From positions 1 to 16,015 of the forward strand of contig JAJRVB010000056.1 in the NCBI GenBank assembly GCA_024277515.1: a DNA stretch of 16,015 bases, given 5' to 3'. The stretch is from Nitrospirota bacterium. Its GTDB lineage: Bacteria; Nitrospirota; Thermodesulfovibrionia; UBA6902. Positions 6,951-14,984 of this stretch are shown one piece after another. How positions within the stretch are numbered: position 1 is the stretch's first letter; each line of letters begins with the position of its first letter. The notes beneath the pieces were generated by a model. It was not told the DNA's origin. It worked only from the letters and a program-made list of their open reading frames with translations, and did not search any database. The translations under genes were made by a program, and so were the position numbers.

Positions 6951-7916
6951 ATGAAAGCTTCTTTTCATTCAAGACCATTGAATGGGCCGTTTGATGACCC
7001 GGGCATTTATGTCCGTGTGCTGAGGGAGGGCCGCGCAATGATCTTTGATCCTGGATTTACTACATCTCTCTCTCCGCGGGACATTCTCAAAACAAGTGAT
7101 ATTTTTATTTCGCACACGCACATCGATCATTTTATCGGTTTTGACAACATCCTGAGAGTCTGCCTGAAAAAAAAGACCCCTTTAAGACTGTATGGTCCTG
7201 CAGGGTTTACTGAGTGTATTGAGGGGAAACTGCGGGGTTATACATGGAACCTTATAGGCGAATACCCGCTCGTTATGGAAGTGACGGAAGTCGCCGGTTC
7301 ATCCGTCAAAAAATCCGTTTTTAAGGCGGAGGACTCTTTTATGCGAAAAGACATGGGAACATTTCCATTTCATGGTGTTTTAATGAAAGACTCCTTTTAC
7401 ACGGTTTCAGCAGTTGAACTGGACCACCGGATCCCCTGCCTGGCGTTCAGTCTTGAGGAAGACTACCATATAAATATTGATAAATCCATGCTGCAGGCCC
7501 TGGGGCTTCCTGTAGGTCCCTGGCTGGGACAGCTCAAGACTGCTGTCAGGGAAAATCAGGGCCGCACCTTCCTAATAAACGACCGGGAATATTCTTTTTC
7601 AAAGCTGAAGAGCCTGGTAAGTATTACGAGGGGGCAAAAACTTTCTTATGTTGTCGACGCCCTTGGCAGCGAAGAAAATATCAGAAAAATAATGGAACTT
7701 GCAAAGGGCTCCGATGTACTGTATATAGAGACATATTTTCTGGATGAGGAGAGGGAAAGGGCCGGTAAACGCCATCATCTGACCGCCGGAGAGGCCGGAC
7801 GCATTGCCAGGGACGCAGATGTACGGAGGATGGTGGCGATACATTTTTCACCGAGGCACCTGAATGATCCTGAAAAACTGATTCAGGAGGCACGACACGA
7901 GTTTGAAAAGCGGTAG
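6951..7916 (+). CDS. RNase Z-like metallo-beta-lactamase-fold hydrolase
   Basis: A 321-residue protein with the zinc-hydrolase signature SHTHIDH (H55, H57, D59, H60), H159 in the segment LDHRIPC, D237 in VVDALGS, and a C-terminal HHLTAGEAGRIA plus HFSPRH (H298). The last motifs, and the spacing between them, are those of tRNA 3'-end processing endonuclease RNase Z (ElaC), which cleaves after the discriminator base. However, the N-terminus lacks the usual FLGTG start of canonical RNase Z, and the tRNA genes seen here already encode CCA, so another substrate is possible. I therefore give no gene symbol. There is no Shine-Dalgarno before the ATG. The gene is convergent with rubredoxin, with only 6 bases between the stops. 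Confidence 0.82.
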   Translation: MKASFHSRPLNGPFDDPGIYVRVLREGRAMIFDPGFTTSLSPRDILKTSDIFISHTHIDHFIGFDNILRVCLKKKTPLRLYGPAGFTECIEGKLRGYTWNLIGEYPLVMEVTEVAGSSVKKSVFKAEDSFMRKDMGTFPFHGVLMKDSFYTVSAVELDHRIPCLAFSLEEDYHINIDKSMLQALGLPVGPWLGQLKTAVRENQGRTFLINDREYSFSKLKSLVSITRGQKLSYVVDALGSEENIRKIMELAKGSDVLYIETYFLDEERERAGKRHHLTAGEAGRIARDADVRRMVAIHFSPRHLNDPEKLIQEARHEFEKR

Positions 7917-7922
7917 ACCCTT

Positions 7923-8087
7923 CTACCCCTCGATTTTTTCGAACTGGTCCTTTGCGGCCCCGCATACCGGACAGACCCAGTCATCAGGTATCTTCTCAAA
8001 AGGGGTATTCGGCTCTATGCCCCCGTCAGGGTCTCCCTCTTCCGGATTGTAAACATAGCCGCATACAGAACATTTCCATTTTTCCAT
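7923..8087 (-). CDS. Rubredoxin
   Basis: A 54-residue rubredoxin, a cytoplasmic one-electron carrier with a single Fe(Cys)4 centre. The protein begins MEKWKCSVCGYVYNPEEGD and contains C6-x-x-C9-G and C39-P-V-C42-G, the two ligand loops, with the usual family length. In anaerobes it commonly supplies electrons to superoxide reductase, rubrerythrin or oxygen reductases; none is adjacent, so the partner is unknown. GGAGG lies 6 bases before the ATG. The stop is 6 bases from that of the convergent RNase Z-like gene, leaving no room for a terminator. Repeat copy B starts 55 bases upstream of the start codon. Confidence 0.97.
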   Translation of the reverse strand: MEKWKCSVCGYVYNPEEGDPDGGIEPNTPFEKIPDDWVCPVCGAAKDQFEKIEG

Positions 8088-8141
8088 TTTATTCCTCCCT
8101 TAATGTTCACCAAAAAAAGCAATAAGAAAATGTAGTCAGAC

Positions 8142-8315
8142 GTAACTATTCAATTACGGGTAATAATAGCAGGCAACAAAAGATCAAATATTAAAAATAA
8201 AAGATCAAAATTATGGAAGAGTTTTTATCATATAAATAATTCTCCTTAATTTTGATCTTTGGTATTTGATTTTTACATTTCCATGCCCGGATGATACCCT
8301 TAACTGAATGGTTAC
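8142..8315 (+). repeat. Dispersed nested inverted repeat, copy B (174 bp)
   Basis: Same length, order and orientation as copy A, with high identity throughout. The left end is GTAACTATTCAATTAC and the right end TTAACTGAATGGTTAC. Inner inverted repeats are exact complements, AAAGATCAAAATTA (8200-8213) and TAATTTTGATCTTT (8247-8260), with a 33-base core between. It ends 2 bases before the wbaP stop codon on the opposite strand, so it probably also forms the 3' end of that transcript. Confidence 0.87.
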
Positions 8316-8317
8316 TG

Positions 8318-9754
8318 TCAAACCGCCCCTTCTTTCTTCAGTACCACCCGCACCGTCTTGAATAAGATAACAATATCGAGCCATAAGTTCCAGTTCCGCA
8401 CATACCATGAATCAAGGTTAATCCTGTAGTCATAGCTTGTATTACTCCTGCCGCTCACCTGCCATAATCCGGTAATACCGGGAGGCACACCAAAACAGAG
8501 CTGCGCCTGATCTTTATAGTAATCATCTATCTCCTCTTTTGTAACGGGCCTTGGTCCGACAAGGCTCATGTCGCCCTTCAGCACATTGAATATCTGTGGC
8601 AATTCATCAAGTGATGTCTGGCGCAGGAACCTGCCGATACCCGTTATCCTCGGATCACTCGAAAGCTTCCAGTGATGCTTCCACTCGTTTCTGGCTTCAA
8701 CGTTGTTTTCGAGCAGGTTGCTCAGTCTCCCTTCAGCATCATTGTACATGGTCCTGAATTTATAACATTTAAACACCCGGCCATTCCTGCCGACCCGCTT
8801 CTGTGAAAATATGGCCGGCCCCTGTGAGGTTGCCCTGATAATAATCGCGATGACGGCCATGGGAAGAGAGAGTAACACCAGGAAAATACAGCTCAATATC
8901 ATATCAAACAATTTTTTGATGAATTTATTTACCGGCTGCGCAAGGTTGTTTTTGAGCTCAAGACCGATTGCCTGTTCCTGAAAAAAGTGCTGCAGGTTGG
9001 TCCCCAGCACTGTAATCCCGAAAAGGTCGGGAATAAGCAGGATGTTCCGGGTCTTGTACTGAAGCCTGTTAATCAGAGCAATAAATTTCTTCTTTTCACA
9101 GCCGGGCATGGCTATGACAATATCTTCTATACCGCACCTCCCTATATACTTCTCCGCCTTGTCCACTCCAGCATGTATCTTTATCCCGCCGATTTTATTT
9201 CCTATCTTCTCCGGATCATCGTCAAGGAAACCGACAACATTCAGCCCGAGATTTATGTCCCTTTTCAGGGCGGTCAGTATGAGTTCGCCGGTCTTTCCCG
9301 CGCCCAGGATGAGCACCTTGCTCTTAAGCAGTCCGGTTTGAATTAAAAGCCGCTTTACACTCGTCCGGAATATCGGGAGGACCGGGATCGAGATAATACT
9401 CATGACAACCAGCACCGTCCTTGATACCTGTTCACCGAATTTGCCGAGATAAAGGATCGCAAATGTTGCCAGGGTTGAGAATACAGTCACTTTCCAGATC
9501 ATTTTTACCTCGTCCCAATACGAAAATCTCTTTGTATACAGACCCTCATACGCGAAAAAAAAGACCCATACAGGGAACACCCACCAGAAAAAAGTGAAGT
9601 CTATCGGAGGAAATTCAGGAAAACTCAGAAAGTGGGGCAGCACATGTTTTCTTATGGAAATCGCGCTTTGAATCAATATGAGGATGGCGGCAAAGTCCGC
9701 TGTAAAAAGCAGGATCATTCCCAGATTTTTTTTAATAATGCTGTCAGTTCCCAT
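8318..9754 (-). CDS. wbaP: Undecaprenyl-phosphate sugar-1-phosphate transferase (WbaP-like)
   Basis: A 478-residue inner-membrane polyprenyl-phosphate hexose-1-phosphate transferase that attaches the first sugar phosphate, typically galactose, to undecaprenyl phosphate to start O-antigen or exopolysaccharide synthesis. Membrane segments lie at about 12-30, 54-70, 90-104 and 112-130. A nucleotide-binding-like domain (VLILGAGKTGE, 147-157) follows, then a re-entrant helix (about 284-306) and the sugar transferase domain with QKRVGRNGR, KFRTM, catalytic D383-E384 in TSLDELPQ, and SLVGPRP. The length and HHWKL..DPRITGIGRFLR match WbaP; WcaJ-type relatives use glucose, so the sugar is not certain. 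No glycosyltransferase or export genes adjoin it. A TATAAT lies at 9779-9774 on this strand, with no clear -35 or Shine-Dalgarno. Confidence 0.9.
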   Translation of the reverse strand: MGTDSIIKKNLGMILLFTADFAAILILIQSAISIRKHVLPHFLSFPEFPPIDFTFFWWVFPVWVFFFAYEGLYTKRFSYWDEVKMIWKVTVFSTLATFAILYLGKFGEQVSRTVLVVMSIISIPVLPIFRTSVKRLLIQTGLLKSKVLILGAGKTGELILTALKRDINLGLNVVGFLDDDPEKIGNKIGGIKIHAGVDKAEKYIGRCGIEDIVIAMPGCEKKKFIALINRLQYKTRNILLIPDLFGITVLGTNLQHFFQEQAIGLELKNNLAQPVNKFIKKLFDMILSCIFLVLLSLPMAVIAIIIRATSQGPAIFSQKRVGRNGRVFKCYKFRTMYNDAEGRLSNLLENNVEARNEWKHHWKLSSDPRITGIGRFLRQTSLDELPQIFNVLKGDMSLVGPRPVTKEEIDDYYKDQAQLCFGVPPGITGLWQVSGRSNTSYDYRINLDSWYVRNWNLWLDIVILFKTVRVVLKKEGAV

Positions 9755-9904
9755 TGCGTTTTACCGGATACATATTATATTTCGCGTATAACTGTTTGAC
9801 GGACCCGGGTTTCGGGTATTTTAGAGATTATACGGCAAATAGGTCAATAACCGGAAAACCTGCAGCCTGTGAAACTTACACTATTTTCATGATAAACTGA
9901 TGTC

Positions 9905-10774
9905 ATGATCTATCTGAATGGCAGGCTCGTCCCGGAAGAAAAGGCACTGATCTCTGTTTTTGACCACGGATTTCTCTACGGAGACGGCATATATGAAACC
10001 CTGCGGGCATACAACGGCAGGGTTTTTGAACTTGATGCACATATTGCCAGACTCGTCCGCTCTTCAGATATGATCGACCTGAAGATCCCGCGTTCTCCTG
10101 ATGAAATAAAAGAGGCCGTATATCAGACAATGAGGGCAAACAGACTGAAAGAGGCGGTCATCAGGATAACGGTATCCAGGGGGGCGGGAAATCCCGGATT
10201 GGATCCGGCCCTGTGTCCGCAGCCGACACTGGTCATATTCGCCCGGATGTTCAGGCAGTATCCTGAAGAGTATTACCGGAAAGGAGTAAAAATTGCTATT
10301 GCGGAGACGAGAAGGAATTACAGAAAAGCGATTAACCCTCAAATAAAATCTCTCAATTTTTTAAACAATGTCCTTGCAAAAATAGAGGCGAAAAAACATG
10401 GAGCCTATGAGGCCGTAATGCTTAACTACAGGGGACACATTGCAGAATGTACTGTATCGAATATTTTTTTCGTCAGCAATAATGTGCTGTGCACACCATC
10501 GCTGGATGTCGGCATCCTGGACGGCATTACCAGGGGGATTATCCTTGAAACAGCAGAAGAACTGAAGATAAAAACATGCGAGGGCATATTCAAAACTGAA
10601 GACATACGGAATGCCCGGGAGGTCTTCATCTCAAATACCACAATGGAAGTAATGCCCGTAGCTGATATAATACATCTGAAAAAATTCGGCGGGCCCGGAA
10701 AGATGAGCAGGCAACTTCATAAAGCATACCTGCAGAAAGTTGATAACCATATAAAACAAAGCCTCCATGATTAA
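9905..10774 (+). CDS. Class IV PLP-dependent aminotransferase (IlvE/DAT/PabC-like)
   Basis: A 289-residue fold-type IV PLP enzyme. The start MIYLNGRLVP, the segment FDHGFLYGDGIYETLRAYNG (19-38), the Schiff-base lysine K148 in KSLNFLNNVLA, E181 in AECTVSNIF (contacts the PLP ring nitrogen in the family), GITRG at 207-211 and the final NTTMEVMPV are all typical. The family includes branched-chain aminotransferase, D-amino acid aminotransferase and aminodeoxychorismate lyase; YNGRVFELDAHIARL fits the branched-chain or D-amino acid groups, and motif inspection alone cannot choose. It lies 48 bases upstream of ispH-ubiA and is probably co-transcribed. No clear Shine-Dalgarno precedes the ATG. Confidence 0.87.
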   Translation: MIYLNGRLVPEEKALISVFDHGFLYGDGIYETLRAYNGRVFELDAHIARLVRSSDMIDLKIPRSPDEIKEAVYQTMRANRLKEAVIRITVSRGAGNPGLDPALCPQPTLVIFARMFRQYPEEYYRKGVKIAIAETRRNYRKAINPQIKSLNFLNNVLAKIEAKKHGAYEAVMLNYRGHIAECTVSNIFFVSNNVLCTPSLDVGILDGITRGIILETAEELKIKTCEGIFKTEDIRNAREVFISNTTMEVMPVADIIHLKKFGGPGKMSRQLHKAYLQKVDNHIKQSLHD

Positions 10775-10810
10775 CATCGCGGCTTTGATTGACCGCACCC
10801 TTATCAGAGA

Positions 10811-10814
10811 GGAG
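10811..10814 (+). promoter_or_regulatory. Shine-Dalgarno supporting TTG start of ispH-ubiA
   Basis: GGAG within AGAGAGGAG, 8 bases before TTG 10823. The nearby ATG at 10815 is out of frame and hits a stop after two codons, so TTG is the supported start. The N-terminus MKVKLAKTAGFCMGVRRA then matches the usual IspH beginning. Confidence 0.75.
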
Positions 10815-10822
10815 ATGTATCA

Positions 10823-12556
10823 TTGAAAGTTAAACTGGCCAAGACCGCGGGGTTCTGTATGGGCGTAAGGCGGGCCATGAACATTGTCCTTGATGCGGCA
10901 AACAGCAAACAGGGCAGGCTGTATACCTACGGCCCGCTTGTTCACAATCCCCAGGCCATTGAAATGCTCGAGCAGAAGGGCGTGCAGATCCTGGGGCAGG
11001 AGCCGGTCTCGGACGCGACCGTCATATTGAGGGCGCACGGGGTGTCTCCGGAAGAGCGTAAAAAGATAAAGGATACGGGAAACGTTATATGCGATGCCAC
11101 CTGTCCCCACGTTGCAAAGGCGCACGCGATACTGAAAAAGGAAATCAGGGAAGGATATACAGCAATTATAATAGGGGACAGGGGACACGCCGAGGTGAAC
11201 GGTTTACTGGGATACTCGGGAGGAAACGGCATTGTCGTGGAACACGCCTCTGACGTGGAACATCTGCCAAAACTGGACAGGGCCTGCATTATCGCGCAGA
11301 CGACCCAGGACAGGAAAGTTTTTGATGAGCTGGTAAGAAAAATAAAGGAGAAGGTCCCTGACGTAAAGGTATTTAATACAATTTGTGATTCAACCAGCAT
11401 GAGGCAGAAGGAGGTGCTTGAGCTTGCCGGTGAAGTCGACGCAATGGTAATAGTGGGGGGCAAGCACAGCGCCAATACAAGAAGGTTGTTCGAGATATCG
11501 AAATCTTCAGGGGTCCCTTCTTTTCACATTGAAACAGAGGACGAGCTCGATCACCTCGGACTGGACACATTTGAAAATATCGGGGTCATGGCCGGGGCAT
11601 CAACTCCGAACTGGGTCATCAATAAGGTCATAGACAGAATAAAGTATCTCCTTAAGAGGAGGAAGGGCGGGCTGTACAGGTTCTTCGCGAATATCGGTGA
11701 ATTTCTGGTCGAAAGTACATTGTACCTGAGTCTCGGCGCGGTCAGCATGTGCTACGCGAGCCTGGTGTTTCAGGGTGTGAGGCCTACCCCGACAATACTG
11801 TTTATCGCCTTCTTTTATGTCTTTGCCGTACATGCGTTTAACCGGTATAACGAAAGACTGAAAGATGATTTTTCAGATCCTGCCAGGACGAGATTTTTCA
11901 GGGATTACGGCAGGGCCCTCATCGTGTCCGCTGCCATAGCATCATGTATTGCCCTCTCTTTAGCCTATATGCTTGGATTTCTGGATTTTCTGCTCCTCCT
12001 TCTGCCTTATCTGCTTGGTATTGTTTACACAATAAGAATTGTGCCTGCAAAGCTCCAGCCCTTTGTGAAATACAAAAGACTCAAAGACCTTCCCGGATCT
12101 AAGGATTTCCTTGTGGCCCTCGCATGGGCATGGGTAATCGTCCTTATCCCCATGCTGAATCAGGAAACCTATTTTTCTTACACAACCATAGTGATTCTCG
12201 GGTTTGTCGTGATCACCGTGTTCATACGTTCCGTTGTCTTTGACATCCTGAGCATAGAAGGTGACAGGATAGTCGGCAGAGAAACCATCCCTATCCTTTT
12301 AGGGCCAAAACGGACACAGGTCATGCTGCTCCTGCTCGCCATTATCATGGGACTCTTCATGTTTTTTTCCTCAGCGTTTGATCTGGTGCCGTCACTCGGC
12401 TATTATCTGGTTTTTTCGCCGGTCTTTATAGTGGTCTGTCTCTATATATTTCGAAAAAAGAGGATTCAGGTCAGCACCCTGTTCGAAGCGGTCATTGATA
12501 CCAATTTCGTACTCACCGGCCTGATAACTTTTTTGTGGCTTTATGCAGGCAGATAG
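10823..12556 (+). CDS. ispH: Fused IspH (HMBPP reductase) - UbiA-like prenyltransferase
   Basis: A single 577-residue frame with two domains. Residues 1-280 are 4-hydroxy-3-methylbut-2-enyl diphosphate reductase, the last step of the non-mevalonate pathway, making IPP and DMAPP. Fe-S ligands C12, C94 (DATCPH) and C188 (NTICDST) are present, as are substrate residues H41, H122, E124, T160/T161, S216, N218 and S260. Residues about 285-577 form a multi-helix membrane domain like UbiA prenyltransferases. Its first Asp-rich motif is N340-R-Y-N-E344-R-L-K-D348 (family NDxxDxxxD) and its second is D474-ILSIEG-D481-R followed by GRETIP. The acceptor is unknown; quinone, haem or lipid precursors are possible. 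IspH is normally a separate soluble protein of about 290-320 residues. The start is TTG, supported by GGAG. Confidence 0.9.
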   Translation: MKVKLAKTAGFCMGVRRAMNIVLDAANSKQGRLYTYGPLVHNPQAIEMLEQKGVQILGQEPVSDATVILRAHGVSPEERKKIKDTGNVICDATCPHVAKAHAILKKEIREGYTAIIIGDRGHAEVNGLLGYSGGNGIVVEHASDVEHLPKLDRACIIAQTTQDRKVFDELVRKIKEKVPDVKVFNTICDSTSMRQKEVLELAGEVDAMVIVGGKHSANTRRLFEISKSSGVPSFHIETEDELDHLGLDTFENIGVMAGASTPNWVINKVIDRIKYLLKRRKGGLYRFFANIGEFLVESTLYLSLGAVSMCYASLVFQGVRPTPTILFIAFFYVFAVHAFNRYNERLKDDFSDPARTRFFRDYGRALIVSAAIASCIALSLAYMLGFLDFLLLLLPYLLGIVYTIRIVPAKLQPFVKYKRLKDLPGSKDFLVALAWAWVIVLIPMLNQETYFSYTTIVILGFVVITVFIRSVVFDILSIEGDRIVGRETIPILLGPKRTQVMLLLLAIIMGLFMFFSSAFDLVPSLGYYLVFSPVFIVVCLYIFRKKRIQVSTLFEAVIDTNFVLTGLITFLWLYAGR

Positions 12557-12563
12557 GCCCATT

Positions 12564-12613
12564 AAAAAAAAATCAAATATAAAAGATTAAAAATAAAAAT
12601 TTCGGATGGTTAC
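12564..12613 (+). repeat. Possible degenerate relic of the dispersed repeat
   Basis: AAAAATCAAATATAAAAG and TTAAAAATAAAAATT followed by GGATGGTTAC resemble the AT-rich arm and right end of the full repeats with the core missing. The similarity is short and the composition AT-rich, so this could be chance. Confidence 0.25.
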
Positions 12614-12656
12614 CACTACCGCAATATAATTCACTTGATTTTTTACTGCTAAAGAA

Positions 12657-12707
12657 GTGATATTAAAATCCGATAAATAAGTATCAGATAATATTTTACC
12701 AATCACT
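12657..12707. other. Imperfect inverted repeat upstream of the PAS-GGDEF gene
   Basis: AGTGAT (12657-12662) and ATCACT (12702-12707) are complementary. Inside them TAAAAT pairs with ATTTTA and GATA with TATC around a short centre. It lies about 50 bases before the start of the PAS-GGDEF gene and could be an operator or terminator. The AT-richness lowers confidence. Confidence 0.3.
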
Positions 12708-12759
12708 GGACGAAAAACTTTAGACACATATTGATAACCTCAATTTTCAGGAGGCGGCC

Positions 12760-13662
12760 ATGGGGCATAATACCAATCACAAGCATACGGAAGAAACATC
12801 CAGGGAGCCGGAGTCCATATACCGGGACATCGTGGTTTCAACAAATACCCTCATATGGCGCACTGATACTGAAGGGCGGTTCACCTTCCTCAATCCGGCA
12901 TGGGAAAAATGCTACGGGTACAAAACAGACGAAATGCTCGGCAAGCCCTTTTCGGATTTTCAGGTGCCGGAGGCCGCGGAACATTATGTCAATGCATTCA
13001 GAAACTGCCTGATAGGTGAGCCGGTCATCGGGCATGAGACGACCTACTACGCAAAGGACGGAACAGAGATATTCCTTACAATCAACATGACCCCCCTGTA
13101 TGACAGCTCACAGGCCATTATAGGCACACAGGGAACGGCCTTTGATATTACGGAAAGCAGGCATGCTGATGAGCTGCTCCAGTACATCAGCGCAAAGGAC
13201 GAGCTTACAGGGCTGTACAACCTTCACACGTTCATGAGCATGACCGAGCAGCAGGTCAAATCAGCGCACCGGGAAAAAAAGCAGATGCTGATTATATATG
13301 CCGGTATTGACGGCATGCAGGCGATAAATGATGACAGCGGCCGCGAGGCGGGAGACAGGGCATTAATCGATGCGGCAGGCATTCTCAGGAAGACCTTCCG
13401 TGAAGCGGACATCCTTGCGAGAACAGGGGGGGATGAATTCGTAATCTCCACCCTGGTCGCCTCTGAAGATCATGACAGACTGATCCTCAGCCGGTTAAAG
13501 GAAAACATTGATATTTATAATGCTGATGCGGACAGGGCCGTAAAATTATCAATGAGCTTCGGGACCGCATTTTATAATCCGGTGGAGCCGGTCTCCATAA
13601 AAGAGGTGCTTTCAAGGGCGGATGAAAAGATGCATGATAACAAAAAGAGCAGGAAGGGATAA
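12760..13662 (+). CDS. PAS-GGDEF protein, diguanylate cyclase-like with altered metal site
   Basis: A 300-residue cytoplasmic protein with an N-terminal PAS domain (about 20-135, ending GTAFDITESR) and a C-terminal GGDEF domain (about 145-296) opening with DELTGLYN. The signature GGDEF is intact at 223-227, with the product-inhibition I-site R214-E-A-D217 five residues before it, and N190 and D199 for the guanine base. However, the first Asp of the usual DxDxFK metal motif is Gly (AGIDGMQAIND, G182), and F-K is M-Q, so cyclase activity may be weak or lost and c-di-GMP binding may be the role. AGGAGG lies 5 bases before the ATG. Its stop lies inside a half copy of the dispersed repeat. No membrane segments are visible. 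Confidence 0.9.
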   Translation: MGHNTNHKHTEETSREPESIYRDIVVSTNTLIWRTDTEGRFTFLNPAWEKCYGYKTDEMLGKPFSDFQVPEAAEHYVNAFRNCLIGEPVIGHETTYYAKDGTEIFLTINMTPLYDSSQAIIGTQGTAFDITESRHADELLQYISAKDELTGLYNLHTFMSMTEQQVKSAHREKKQMLIIYAGIDGMQAINDDSGREAGDRALIDAAGILRKTFREADILARTGGDEFVISTLVASEDHDRLILSRLKENIDIYNADADRAVKLSMSFGTAFYNPVEPVSIKEVLSRADEKMHDNKKSRKG

Positions 13663-13700
13663 CTATTCAGATCAACTATAAAAAATAAAAGATCAAAATC
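13659..13700 (+). repeat. Half copy D of the dispersed repeat
   Basis: ATAACTATTCAG followed by AAAAAATAAAAGATCAAAATC matches the left arm and inner repeat of copies A-C, with the intervening 25 or so bases shortened and the core and right arm absent. It fills the 36-base gap between two convergent genes and contributes the stop codons of both (TAA 13660-13662; the minus-strand stop at 13701-13699). Confidence 0.6.
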
Positions 13701-14925
13701 ATTCATAAAACTTCTTAAATACCAGCACCGCATTCACCCCGCCGAAACCGAATGAATTTGACACGGCAATATTGACATCCCTGTTCAGCGGGGACGTTAC
13801 ATGATTGAGGTCACATTCAGGATCAGGATTCTCCAGGTTGATTGTCGGCGGCATGACCCCCTTATATATTGACATGGCGGTTATAGCGGCCTCGACAGCG
13901 CCGGCAGCGCCGAGCATGTGTCCCAGGAGCGACTTGCAGGCGCTGACATGAACATGCCGTGTACGATCACCAAATACCTTATGGAGCGCCCTTGACTCTT
14001 CCCTGTCACCAAGCAGGGTCGAGGGCGCATGAGCATTGACATAGTCCACTTCCTCCGGCAGTATACCCGCCTCATGCAATGCCTTACGGATTGCCTCAGC
14101 CTCCCCTCTGCTGTCAGGCCGTGTCTGATGATAAGCATCCGATGATGTCCCGTATCCGGCCAGTTCAGCATAGATGCGCGCGCCTCTTTTTAATGCATGA
14201 CCTGATTCCTCAAGCACAAGCACCCCTGCTCCTTCAGCTATTACAAAGCCGTCCCTGTCCCTGTCAAAGGGCCTGCTCGCCTTTTCCGGGTCATCATTTC
14301 TTGCCGAAAGGGAGCCTGATGCCCCGTATCCTCCAAGAGAAAGCCTGCATATGGGGGCATCCGCGCCTCCGGCCAGCACAACGTCCATGCCCCCGCACCG
14401 GATCATTCTGCTCGCCTCCCCTATCGCGTTTGTGCCTGAGGCACAGGCAGTGGATATCCCGACAGCAGGCCCCTTTGTGCCGAGTTTCATCGAAATATAC
14501 GAGGAGGCCATATTTATGGTAGTTGAAGACATCAGGTACGCGGAGAATGGTTTTCCCCCGGTCAAGTGCTTCTGCAACGCCTTCTCAATGCCGGACAGAC
14601 CACCCCTGCTCGAACCGATAACGACTCCCGCGGACTCGAGGGACAGGGGAGAATTAAGCAGACCTGTGTCTTCACAGGCCATTTCCGCTGCTGCTGCTGC
14701 GTAATGAACAAAGGGGTCAAGTCTGAGGATATCCTTTCTGGAAAGATATTGTTGAGGGTCGAACCCTTTCAGTTCACCCGCGATCCTGCCCGGCAGACCG
14801 GACGTATCACACCTTGTGACCGGTCCGACACCGGAGACCTGCTTTAATACATTGTCCCATGTTGTCCGGGTATGGTTACCAAGGGGCGTGACAAGACCGA
14901 TACCGGTAATAACAACTCTTTTCAT
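13699..14925 (-). CDS. fabF: Beta-ketoacyl-ACP synthase II-like (FabF family)
   Basis: A 408-residue condensing enzyme that elongates acyl-ACP with malonyl-ACP. The catalytic triad is C161 (STACASGTNA), H299 and H336 (LLGHMLGAAG), with K331 (ACKSLLGH); the gate loop SFGFGGVNA ends the protein. The length equals that of E. coli FabF (about 410). The usual NAHGTST around the first histidine is NAHAPST here, a variant that may affect substrate preference. No acyl carrier protein, fabD, fabG or fabH is adjacent, so it may be a second ketosynthase for a specialised acyl chain rather than the main housekeeping copy. No Shine-Dalgarno is evident; TAATAT lies 8 bases before the start. Its 3' end overlaps the half repeat D. 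Confidence 0.87.
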   Translation of the reverse strand: MKRVVITGIGLVTPLGNHTRTTWDNVLKQVSGVGPVTRCDTSGLPGRIAGELKGFDPQQYLSRKDILRLDPFVHYAAAAAEMACEDTGLLNSPLSLESAGVVIGSSRGGLSGIEKALQKHLTGGKPFSAYLMSSTTINMASSYISMKLGTKGPAVGISTACASGTNAIGEASRMIRCGGMDVVLAGGADAPICRLSLGGYGASGSLSARNDDPEKASRPFDRDRDGFVIAEGAGVLVLEESGHALKRGARIYAELAGYGTSSDAYHQTRPDSRGEAEAIRKALHEAGILPEEVDYVNAHAPSTLLGDREESRALHKVFGDRTRHVHVSACKSLLGHMLGAAGAVEAAITAMSIYKGVMPPTINLENPDPECDLNHVTSPLNRDVNIAVSNSFGFGGVNAVLVFKKFYE

Positions 14926-14984
14926 AGCAATCTATATTAGCATAATCGGTTTTCAGTTCTGCAGGTGAAAACCTGATATGTGTG

